In this document: positions 24,268-31,417 of the stretch, piece by piece
How positions within the stretch are numbered: the stretch's first letter is position 1
Layout: the number at the start of each line of letters is the position of its first letter
Assembly: GCA_027449545.1 (NCBI GenBank)
Contig: DAIDLI010000059.1
Coordinates: 1 to 32,542 of the forward strand
Reading direction: 5' to 3'
Length of the DNA stretch: 32,542 bases
Origin: Acidobacteriaceae bacterium
GTDB taxonomy: Bacteria; Acidobacteriota; Terriglobia; Terriglobales; Acidobacteriaceae
Notes under the pieces: model-generated
The model's database searches: none
What the model saw: only the letters and a program-made list of their open reading frames with translations
Told to the model about the DNA's origin: nothing
Made by a program: the position numbers and the translations under genes

Positions 24268-26409
24268 TTACATCGCCTCCGGGCTCTCGATGCCGAGCAG
24301 CGCCAGCGCCTTTACCAGTTCGCGCAGCACCACTGCGGCGGTCGCCAGCAGGAACGTCTTCCGCCCCGCGTCCTCTTCCGTCAGGATGTGGTGCTTGTGG
24401 TAGAAGTTGTTGAACTCCTGCGCAAGCTGGAAGGCATGCTTGGCCAGATACGCAGGTTCAGACGCGCCAATGCACTGATCCAGAACCAGCGAAAAACGCC
24501 CCGCCCGCAGCCACAGCGCCCAAATGTCTTCGTTCTCCTCGCCGGAGAGCTGACTTGCTAACTCGCTGACTCGCTGACTCGCTGCCTTTGCGAACTCTGC
24601 CAGCACCGCTTCCGGCGTCGTTTCGCCCTTGCGGAAGATGTTGCGAATGCGCACCACGGCGTACTGGATGTACGGTCCCGTCTCGCCCTCGAAGCTGAGC
24701 GCATCCTTGAAGTCGAAGGCGATGACCGAATTCCGCGTGTACTTCAGCATGAAGTAGCGCAGCGCGCCAATCGCAATCTGCTCTGCGATCTTCTGCCGCT
24801 CGGCCTCGCTGCGCGCCGTCTGCCGCGCGTCCACCTCGGCGCGCGTGGCGGCGATGAGCTTGTCGATCAGGTCGTCGGCCTTTACGCCGAAGCCCTTGCG
24901 CCCGCTCACCTCGATGTACGGCCGGCTCAGGTCCTCCTCAGCGACGGTGTAGCCCAGCTCCACCGCGCAGCGCGGCGTCAGCGCCACCATCTCGTAGCTG
25001 AAGTGCGTGTAATGATCGGCCTCGGCCGTGTGCCCCATGCCGCGCAGCGCCTGGATCACGTTGGCCTGCGGATCGGCCTGGCGCGCGTCGATCACGTTGT
25101 AGATCGCCGTCGCCCCGCCAAAATGCGGGTGGTCTGCCTCGCCGCCCGTGGTCGAGATCCAGCATTCGCGATCGCTGTACCGGAAGAAGGGCTTGTAGCC
25201 GAAGTCGCGCCCCAGCAGCCCAAACTTCCACAGGTGATAGGCAATGTCCTTGCCGACATAGGTCACGGTGCCGTTGGAGCGGACGATCACCTTGGCCTCC
25301 TCGTCAGGGCCGGATGTTGTAGCGCCGGTCTCCGGACCGGCTGTACCGGCGTGCCTGGCTGTACCGGCAGCGTCCCCGCCGCCCGGCCGCGTCATCACCC
25401 AGCAGCCCTTGTTCTTGCCCTGCTCCTCGAAGTACAGCACGCCCGTCTTCTTGAGCTGCTCGAAGGCCGCTTCCCAGAACTTCAGGTGCAGAATCTCGCT
25501 CTCGCGGGGCAGGAAATCGTACTCGATGCCCAGCCGCAGCATGGTCTCGAGATGGCGCTTGAGCACCGCCGTCGAGATCAGCTCCGCAACCTCGGCCGTC
25601 TCGTTGCCGCCATGCTCAATCGCGTGCAGCGTTTCGTACCGCAACTTCTTGCGAGCCGCCTGCTCCTCTTCGCTGCCCTCGCTGTACCATTGCGAGGTCC
25701 GTGCATAGAGATCCCAGCAGGAATAGTCAATCGCGGCTTTGTGTCCTTCCGTCGCAGCGCGCCGCTCGCACGCGGCGACCAGTTCCCGCACCTGCGCCAG
25801 CGTCTTGCCTTCGACGTGCAGAAACCCAACCACCACATCTGCCACCTGCACGCCGGTGTTGTCGATGTAGTTCTGCACATCCACCTTCTGCCCCGCCGCG
25901 CGCAGCAGGCGCACAAACGTGTCGCCCAGAATGGCGTTGCGCAGATGCCCGATATGCGCCGCCTTGTTGGGGTTGATCGACGTATGCTCCACCAGCGCAT
26001 GATCCGCGGGTGCCCCAGGTCTCGATTCTGAGACCTGGAAGTTCGAGTGCCCGACCTTTGCCGCGGCCGGGTGCTCCATCCTTTCGCCAATTTCACCGGC
26101 GAATGGGTGGGAGACCACCATCCGCACCGCCGCGGCCCTCTCCAGCCGCGCATTGATATAGCCCGCCCCTGCGACCTCAAATCCGGTGAATCCCTCGACC
26201 GAACCGAGCGCGGCGACAATCTCCTGTGCGATCACCTTCGGCGCCTTGCGTAGCTTGCGCGCCAGTTGCAGGGCCACCGGGGTCGCGATCTCGCCAAAGC
26301 GCAGGCCGGGCGGCGTCTCGATCGGTACCGTCTCGTCGGCCAAGCCGTATTTCTCGTTGAGCACCGCGCGAATCGCGTCGCCAAGCCTCTTTTGCAGTTC
26401 CAGAACCAA
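24268..26409 (-). CDS. argS: Arginyl-tRNA synthetase with in-frame repeat-derived insertions
   Basis: 713 residues from TTG 26409, chosen because GAGGGA lies 7 nt upstream, an extended -10 lies about 40 nt upstream, and the product then begins LVLELQKRLGDAIRAVL, close to the family start. An ATG at 26562 would overlap the metG start codon and is unlikely. HIGH is at 152-155 (NPNKAAHIGHLRN); the KMSK site is the degenerate VSGRKGFGVKADDL. The protein is long for the family (usually about 550-600). Extra segments coincide with repeat-like DNA: about 100-133 (two palindromes before HIGH), 347-363 (palindrome plus direct repeats) and 608-621 (8-bp tandem). It is convergent with rnj, 16 bp apart. 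Confidence 0.95.
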   Translation of the reverse strand: MVLELQKRLGDAIRAVLNEKYGLADETVPIETPPGLRFGEIATPVALQLARKLRKAPKVIAQEIVAALGSVEGFTGFEVAGAGYINARLERAAAVRMVVSHPFAGEIGERMEHPAAAKVGHSNFQVSESRPGAPADHALVEHTSINPNKAAHIGHLRNAILGDTFVRLLRAAGQKVDVQNYIDNTGVQVADVVVGFLHVEGKTLAQVRELVAACERRAATEGHKAAIDYSCWDLYARTSQWYSEGSEEEQAARKKLRYETLHAIEHGGNETAEVAELISTAVLKRHLETMLRLGIEYDFLPRESEILHLKFWEAAFEQLKKTGVLYFEEQGKNKGCWVMTRPGGGDAAGTARHAGTAGPETGATTSGPDEEAKVIVRSNGTVTYVGKDIAYHLWKFGLLGRDFGYKPFFRYSDRECWISTTGGEADHPHFGGATAIYNVIDARQADPQANVIQALRGMGHTAEADHYTHFSYEMVALTPRCAVELGYTVAEEDLSRPYIEVSGRKGFGVKADDLIDKLIAATRAEVDARQTARSEAERQKIAEQIAIGALRYFMLKYTRNSVIAFDFKDALSFEGETGPYIQYAVVRIRNIFRKGETTPEAVLAEFAKAASQRVSELASQLSGEENEDIWALWLRAGRFSLVLDQCIGASEPAYLAKHAFQLAQEFNNFYHKHHILTEEDAGRKTFLLATAAVVLRELVKALALLGIESPEAM
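24549..24588. repeat. Five-copy 8-bp tandem repeat inside argS
   Basis: Five units of an octamer close to GCTGACTC lie in a row (gctgactt, gctaactc, gctgactc, gctgactc, gctgcctt). In the argS frame three octamers make eight codons, so the peptide shows the period ASQRVSEL-ASQ near residues 608-621. It sits in the linker before GEENEDIWALWL. Confidence 0.85.
25324..25368. repeat. Palindrome plus 12-bp direct repeats inside argS
   Basis: GCCGGTC/GACCGGC (25324-25341, loop TCCG) is followed by two identical copies of GGCTGTACCGGC (25339-25350 and 25357-25368, overlapping the palindrome). On the minus strand the stretch encodes a Gly/Ala/Thr-rich segment (GTARHAGTAGPETGATTSG) between GCWVM and KVIVRSNGTVTYVGKD, where the enzyme family normally has a short link. 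Confidence 0.8.
26015..26038. repeat. REP-like palindrome, family A, inside argS
   Basis: CCAGGTCTC (26015-26023), loop GATTCT, GAGACCTGG (26030-26038): a perfect 9-bp stem. All 24 bp are identical to 28852-28875, and the preceding GGGTGC is shared too (31 nt with one mismatch). In argS it encodes FQVSESRPG just before the HIGH region. Confidence 0.9.
26076..26110. repeat. REP-like palindrome, family B, inside argS
   Basis: CCATCCTTTCGCC (26076-26088) pairs with GGCGAATGGGTGG (26098-26110) over 13 positions with one G-T pair and one mismatch, 9-nt loop. It is preceded by GGGTGCT and followed by GAGACC, as in the 22437-22473 copy (which has GGGCCC before it). In argS it encodes part of SHPFAGEIGERMEHPA (about residues 100-112). 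Confidence 0.8.
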
Positions 26410-26446
26410 AGCGGAATCCCTCGAAAGTCCTTGATTTTCCAAGCCA

Positions 26447-26455
26447 ATTCTATCA
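26447..26455 (-). promoter_or_regulatory. Candidate extended -10 promoter of argS
   Basis: TGATAGAAT on the minus strand matches TGnTATAAT with one mismatch. The start near 26440 gives a leader of about 31 nt to TTG 26409, which includes the GAGGGA ribosome site. This supports the TTG start over the ATG at 26562. Confidence 0.45.
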
Positions 26456-26475
26456 GCGCGCAGCTTTGCCGCGGT

Positions 26476-26505
26476 TTGACCCCGCTCGCCGCCGAACCCT
26501 AAGAT
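26476..26505 (+). promoter_or_regulatory. Candidate promoter of metG
   Basis: TTGACC (26476-26481) and TAAGAT (26500-26505) are spaced by 18 nt, a fair sigma-70 match. The leader to ATG 26561 is about 50 nt. It lies back to back with the argS promoter. Confidence 0.45.
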
Positions 26506-26560
26506 TGAAAAGAAGATTCTCGCCTGCCGTCGGGGCGAACTGCGAGCAAAGATCCCGCCC

Positions 26561-28816
26561 ATGGCTGATTCCGCGAAAAGCTCAAACCGCTTTTATCTCA
26601 CCACGCCCATTTATTACGTGAATGCGCGGCCGCACCTGGGCCATGCGTATTCCACCATCGTCTGCGACGCGGTAGCGCGGCGCAAACGGGCCCTGGGCAT
26701 CGACACCTGGTTCCTCACGGGCACCGATGAGCACGGCCAGAAGATCGAGCGCAGCGCGCGCCTCGCCGGCCGCACGCCGCAGGAGTTCGCCACCGCTATC
26801 TCCGCCGAGTTCCGCGGCCTGTGGGATCGCCTCGGCCTCACCTACGACGACTACATCCGCACCACCGAGCCGCGCCACAAGCGCGGCGTGCAACACCTCT
26901 TCGCCACCCTGCGCGAGCGCGGCTACATCTACAAAGGCTCCTACACCGGCCAGTATTGCGTGAGCGACGAGGCCTGGGTCGACGGCCCCCCCGGCACCAT
27001 CTGCCCCGACTGCGGCCGGCCGACGGAAACCGTCAGCGAAGAGAACTACTTCTTCAAGCTCTCCGCCTTCGAGCGCAAGCTGCTGGAGTTTTACGAGACC
27101 AATCCCGGCTTCATCGGCCCCGAGTCGACCCGCCGCGAGGTCATCAGCTTCGTCCGCAGCGGCCTCAAGGATCTCTCGGTAAGCCGCACCAGCTTCACCT
27201 GGGGCATTCCCGTGCCGGGCGACGAGAAGCATGTTATCTATGTCTGGCTCGACGCCCTGGCCAACTACATCACCGCTCTCGGTTATGGCTCCGATGCCCC
27301 CGAGGACAAGGCGCGCTTCGCGAAGTTTTGGCCCGCCGACATGCACCTGATCGGAAAAGAGATCAGCCGCTTCCACTGCGTCTACTGGCCGGCGTTTCTG
27401 ATGGCCGCGGGCGTGGAACCGCCGCGCTCGGTGCGCGCCAACGGCTGGCTGCTCTTCGACCAGGGCAAGATGTCCAAATCCAAGGGCAACATCGTCCGCG
27501 CGGAAACTGTGATGGAAATCCTGGGCGCCGATGCCTTGCGCTACTTTTTGCTGCGCGAAATTCCCTTCGGCCAGGACGGCAACTTCTCCTTCGACGCGCT
27601 GGTGCAGCGCTACAACGGCGATCTGGCCAACGGCTATGGCAACCTGGTCAGCCGCGTCGTCAACATGGTCCACAAGTACTTCGGCGGCGTGGTGCCGGAG
27701 TCAGGTGCTCCAACGCCAGCCGAATCCGCCCTGCGCGCCAGCGCCGAGAAGACCATCGCCGAGTTCGGCCCTGCATTTGATGAGCTTAACTTCTCCGACG
27801 CGCTGAAAAGCCTGTGGGCTTTGGTGGCGGAGACGGACGGTTACCTCACCGCGAACGCGCCCTGGAAGAAGCCTGCGGAGCGCAGCGACGAAGACCATCA
27901 GGCGCTCCAGGCCCGCGTGCTGTCCACCGCGGCCGAGGCCATTCGCATCATCACCGCGCTGGCCTATCCAATCCTGCCCGATGCCACCGCGAAGGTCTGG
28001 CATCAAATGGGCCAGGGTTCGCTCGCGGAGGCCGCCGGGCAGTCGTTTCTGACGCGCCTTGCCTGGGGCGGACTGAAGCCGGGCACCAAGTTCAACGAAC
28101 CCGCGCCGCTGTTTCCGCGCGCGGAGAAAGATGCAGTCGAGCGTATGCAGAATCTGGAAGACCAGAACAACAAGAGTGCGGTGGAAGCCGCCAGCCAGGG
28201 TGAGGCGGTCTCGCCCAACCCGGCCACGGCCTCGCCCTCGGTAGCTCCGACCACATCCACCGATAAGCAGGATGCGCGCGCCAGTGAAGTGCTGACGCCC
28301 ACCACGGCGGTCAATCCTGGCCAGGCCGCGGCCACCGCTCCTGTGCACGCTGCACCCGCGGGTCAAGCCAGCCCGCGCCTGAGCACCTCGCCGGTCTCCG
28401 CGCCGCCCAGCGAGCCCGCCGCGCAGCCGCATCCGAACACGGCTGCTCCCGCCGAGCCAGTCCAAGGGTCGGCCGCACCGCAGGAGCAGCACATCACCAT
28501 CGATGACTTCGCCAAGGTCGACCTGCGCGTCGCCCAGATCCTGGTCGCCGAGCGCGTGCCCAAGGCCGACAAACTGCTGCGCCTCGAAGTCGATCTCGGT
28601 TACGAGAAGCGCCAGATCCTGGCCGGCATCGCCCAGTACTACGAGCCGGAGAAGCTCATCGGCCGCAAAATTGTGATCGTCGCCAATCTGGCACCGCGCA
28701 AGATGCGCGGCCTGGAGTCCAACGGTATGTTGCTCGCCGCCTCGCTGCCACCCGATGGCGCGCCCGTACTGGCCGGATTCCTCGAAGAGGTTCCGCTGGG
28801 GGCGCGGCTCAAGTAG
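26561..28816 (+). CDS. metG: Methionyl-tRNA synthetase with C-terminal tRNA-binding domain
   Basis: 751 residues. Class I core: HLGH (25-28) in the HIGH position, a zinc-knuckle insert with cysteines around CVSDEAWVDGPPGTICPDC (about 129-147), KMSKSKGN (about 303-310) and the anticodon-binding helices. After the core comes a low-complexity Ala/Pro/Ser/Gln linker of about 110 residues (about 530-643), then a Trbp111-like OB-fold (ITIDDFAKVDLRVAQIL, from about 644) that helps dimerisation and tRNA binding. Only one CxxC pair is obvious in the zinc insert, with C129 as another candidate ligand. The long linker is unusual. A family A repeat follows 36 nt after the stop. Confidence 0.96.
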   Translation: MADSAKSSNRFYLTTPIYYVNARPHLGHAYSTIVCDAVARRKRALGIDTWFLTGTDEHGQKIERSARLAGRTPQEFATAISAEFRGLWDRLGLTYDDYIRTTEPRHKRGVQHLFATLRERGYIYKGSYTGQYCVSDEAWVDGPPGTICPDCGRPTETVSEENYFFKLSAFERKLLEFYETNPGFIGPESTRREVISFVRSGLKDLSVSRTSFTWGIPVPGDEKHVIYVWLDALANYITALGYGSDAPEDKARFAKFWPADMHLIGKEISRFHCVYWPAFLMAAGVEPPRSVRANGWLLFDQGKMSKSKGNIVRAETVMEILGADALRYFLLREIPFGQDGNFSFDALVQRYNGDLANGYGNLVSRVVNMVHKYFGGVVPESGAPTPAESALRASAEKTIAEFGPAFDELNFSDALKSLWALVAETDGYLTANAPWKKPAERSDEDHQALQARVLSTAAEAIRIITALAYPILPDATAKVWHQMGQGSLAEAAGQSFLTRLAWGGLKPGTKFNEPAPLFPRAEKDAVERMQNLEDQNNKSAVEAASQGEAVSPNPATASPSVAPTTSTDKQDARASEVLTPTTAVNPGQAAATAPVHAAPAGQASPRLSTSPVSAPPSEPAAQPHPNTAAPAEPVQGSAAPQEQHITIDDFAKVDLRVAQILVAERVPKADKLLRLEVDLGYEKRQILAGIAQYYEPEKLIGRKIVIVANLAPRKMRGLESNGMLLAASLPPDGAPVLAGFLEEVPLGARLK

Positions 28817-28851
28817 TCCGCGATCTCCCTCTCCTCCGTAGATTGGGTGCT

Positions 28852-28875
28852 CCAGGTCTCGATTCTGAGACCTGG
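28852..28875. repeat. REP-like palindrome, family A, between metG and tatD
   Basis: Identical over 24 bp to the copy inside argS (26015-26038): 9-bp arms CCAGGTCTC/GAGACCTGG around GATTCT, preceded by GGGTGCT. It lies in the 117-bp gap downstream of metG. There is no T-run, so a terminator role is not indicated. Confidence 0.9.
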
Positions 28876-28933
28876 GAGGGAATCAAGCTCAACCCATCGC
28901 TGATCTGCAAGGAAGGGCAAAGGATCCAACCCA

Positions 28934-29767
28934 TTGCTCATCGACTCCCACGCCCATCTCGATAGCCCCCGCTACTCCGACGATCGCGATGCCATGCTGG
29001 CGCGCGCCGCTGAAGCCGGTGTGGGCGCAGTCCTCTCCATCGGCATCGGCGAGGGCCCGGCGGAGATGCACCAGGCCTTCGAGCTCTGCCGCACCTACAA
29101 CGCCCAGCGCGCCGCCGGCGCAAAGCTGCCGCAGCTCTACGCCTCCGCAGGCGTCTATCCGCACAACACCCATGAAATCGACGACCAGGTTCTCGCGAAG
29201 CTGGACGCTCTGCTCGCAGAGCCGGAGGTTATCGCCTGCGGCGAAATCGGGCTGGACTACTACCACGAGGGCACACCCCGCGATGTGCAGCGCACCGGGC
29301 TGATCCGGCAGCTCGAAGTCGCCGCCCGTCGCAAGCGCCCCATCCTGATCCACTGCCGCGGCACCCATGAATCCACCGACGCCTGGCAGGATCTGTTCGC
29401 CGTTCTGGACGAGCACTGGCGGCCTACCGGGCTGGGCGGCATCATGCATTGCTTCGGCGCGGGATGGGAGGAAGCGCGGCGGTCGCTGGAGATGGGTTTT
29501 CTCATCTCCTTCGCCGGCAACCTCACCTATCCCAAGGCCCAGCCGCTGCGCGATGTGGCCGCGCGCCTCCCGCTCGAGGGAGTGCTGGTCGAAACCGATG
29601 CCCCCTTCCTTGCGCCCAACTCCTATCGCGGCAAGCGCAACGAGCCCGCCTACGTCGCGCAAACTGCGCAAACCTTGGCCGGACTGCTGGGCAGGGAAGT
29701 AGCGGAGGTGGCGGAAGCCACCACGCGCAACTTCCTCCGCCTGTTCCAGCTCCCGCCCCTCGCGTAA
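28934..29767 (+). CDS. tatD: TatD-family metal-dependent hydrolase (DNase)
   Basis: 277 residues starting at TTG 28934 (MLIDSHAHLD), with AAAGGA about 10 nt upstream. Metal and catalytic residues are all present: H6 and H8 (DSHAHLD), E104 (GEIGLDYY), H140 (LIHCRG), H172 (MHCFG) and D222 (ETDAPFLAP). TatD enzymes are 3'-5' exonucleases on DNA or RNA; the family also includes D-tyrosyl-tRNA deacylase-like members. A tatD gene after metG is a common bacterial order, so the pair may be co-transcribed despite the repeat between them. An insert near 55-65 (RAAGAKLPQ) is a small lineage feature. Confidence 0.94.
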   Translation: MLIDSHAHLDSPRYSDDRDAMLARAAEAGVGAVLSIGIGEGPAEMHQAFELCRTYNAQRAAGAKLPQLYASAGVYPHNTHEIDDQVLAKLDALLAEPEVIACGEIGLDYYHEGTPRDVQRTGLIRQLEVAARRKRPILIHCRGTHESTDAWQDLFAVLDEHWRPTGLGGIMHCFGAGWEEARRSLEMGFLISFAGNLTYPKAQPLRDVAARLPLEGVLVETDAPFLAPNSYRGKRNEPAYVAQTAQTLAGLLGREVAEVAEATTRNFLRLFQLPPLA

Positions 29768-29816
29768 AAGCATGCGGGCGGCAGCCTTTTGGTAAAGTTT
29801 TGATGGGTGAATAGAC

Positions 29817-30317
29817 ATGGCACAGGAAAACTCATTCGATATTGTCAGCAAGGTCGACCTGCAGGAAGTGCGCAACGCCATCGACCAGGCCCTCAAGGAG
29901 ATTCGCCAGCGCTTCGATCTCAAGGATTCCCACTCGGAGATCAAGATGGAGGGCGATGACGCCATCCAACTCGCCTCGGCCAACGAGTACAAGCTCGAGG
30001 CCATCAAGGAGATTCTCGGTCAAAAGCTGGTCAAACGGGGCGTCTCGCTCAAGAACCTGACCTACGGCAAAGTGGAGCCGGCGGCCGGCCAGAGCGTGCG
30101 CCAGAAGATCACCCTCCAGCAGGGCATCCCCAGCGAGAAGGCCAAGGAGATCGTCAAGCTCATCAAGGACGCCAAGAAAAAGGCGCAGGCCAGCATCCAG
30201 GGCGACACCGTGCGCGTCTCCAGCAAGGACCGCGACGAGCTGCAATCCATCATCGCCATGCTGCGCGGGCGCGACCTGGGAGTGGACCTGCAGTTCACCA
30301 ATTACCGGACCAATTGA
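29817..30317 (+). CDS. yajQ: YajQ family nucleotide-binding protein (UPF0234/DUF520)
   Basis: 166 residues, normal for the family, with the characteristic start ENSFDIVSKVDLQEVRNAIDQ (key part SFDIVSKVDLQEV), FDLKDS, GVSLKNLTYGKVEPA and the end GRDLGVDLQFTNYR. The family has two ferredoxin-like folds; a Xanthomonas member binds cyclic di-GMP, and others bind tRNA or GTP. The function here is therefore open. It begins 49 bp after tatD and ends 44 bp before the prenyl synthase on the same strand. Confidence 0.96.
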   Translation: MAQENSFDIVSKVDLQEVRNAIDQALKEIRQRFDLKDSHSEIKMEGDDAIQLASANEYKLEAIKEILGQKLVKRGVSLKNLTYGKVEPAAGQSVRQKITLQQGIPSEKAKEIVKLIKDAKKKAQASIQGDTVRVSSKDRDELQSIIAMLRGRDLGVDLQFTNYRTN

Positions 30318-30361
30318 GCTCGAATCGGGTATTCTGAAAGCGTCTGGTACTTCGGGGAACT

Positions 30362-31351
30362 TTGAGCACACTGACCATAGCAACGGCGCGCGAGGTCTTC
30401 GAACTGCTGCGCGAAGACATGGTGGCCATCGAGCAGGAGCTCGGCCGCGATGCCGCTTCCAGCGTCAGCACCATCACCGAGATCGCCGAATACCTGCGCG
30501 AAGGCGGCGGAAAGCGCATTCGTCCCTCGCTGCTTCTGCTGGCTGCGCATCAGCTTGGCTACCATGGCCCCGGCGCCATTCGGCTGGGCGCGGTGGTGGA
30601 GATGGTGCATGCGGCCACGCTGGTCCACGATGACATCATCGACGGGGCCGACACCCGCCGCGGCCGTCCCTCGGCAAACACCACCTGGGGCAACGAAAAG
30701 TGCGTGCTGGCCGGCGACTGGATGTACATGCAGGCCTTCAAGGTCGCCCTCGAAGAGAAAAACTTCTACATCCTCGAGCTGCTGATCGGCCTCACCCAGC
30801 AGATGGTCGAGGGTGAGCTGCTGCAGATCCAGAAGCTGGGCAAGGCCGTCTCCGAAGCCGAGTACTACGACCTGATCTTCCGCAAGACCGCATGCCTGTT
30901 CTCGGTCTCCATGCGTATGGGCGCGGTGCTGGCCGGCGCCACAGAGGCCGAAGAGAACGCCTTCGCCACCTATGGACGCGGCGTCGGCCTGGCCTTCCAG
31001 ATCGTCGATGACGTGCTCGATCTCACCGCCAGCGAAGAAGTGCTGGGCAAGCCCGTGGCCAGCGACCTGCGCGAGGGCAAGGCCACCCTGGCCGTGATTC
31101 ACGCCTTCGACCACGGCACCGCCTCCGATCGCAAGGCCATCCAGCGTGTGCTCGACGATCGCAGCTTTGAGAACGTCAGCCGGCAGCAGATCCAGGAAGC
31201 GCTGGTGCGCAACGGCTCGGTGGAGTACGCCATGGCCGCTGCCGACCGCTATGCCAGCCAGGCGCGCCAGGCGCTGGCCGGCTTCTCCGACTCCGATTTC
31301 AAGCGTGCCCTGCTCTGGGTCCCCGAGTTCGTCGTCGCCCGCGAAAAGTAG
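30362..31351 (+). CDS. Trans-polyprenyl diphosphate synthase (long-chain type)
   Basis: 329 residues from TTG 30362 (MSTLTIATAREVFELL), with GGGGAAC just upstream. It has both aspartate-rich motifs: DDIID (90-94) in LVHDDIIDGADTRRG, and DDVLD (about 216-220) in FQIVDDVLDLT; GGGKRIRP (48-55) binds the homoallylic substrate. These enzymes add isopentenyl units to make the C35-C50 side chain of quinones. Length fits octaprenyl/heptaprenyl synthases (IspB/HepT type); chain length cannot be read reliably here. Likely co-transcribed with yajQ. Confidence 0.95.
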   Translation: MSTLTIATAREVFELLREDMVAIEQELGRDAASSVSTITEIAEYLREGGGKRIRPSLLLLAAHQLGYHGPGAIRLGAVVEMVHAATLVHDDIIDGADTRRGRPSANTTWGNEKCVLAGDWMYMQAFKVALEEKNFYILELLIGLTQQMVEGELLQIQKLGKAVSEAEYYDLIFRKTACLFSVSMRMGAVLAGATEAEENAFATYGRGVGLAFQIVDDVLDLTASEEVLGKPVASDLREGKATLAVIHAFDHGTASDRKAIQRVLDDRSFENVSRQQIQEALVRNGSVEYAMAAADRYASQARQALAGFSDSDFKRALLWVPEFVVAREK

Positions 31352-31417
31352 CGGCAGCTATTCCGGTTCTTCAGCGGTTCGAGTCCTTCAGATTGCACTG
31401 AGCCTTTTCCAAATCCT

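Noticed and set aside
28852-28875. Intrinsic terminator of metG
   Set aside because: The stem is good but no T-run follows, and the identical sequence occurs inside the coding part of argS.
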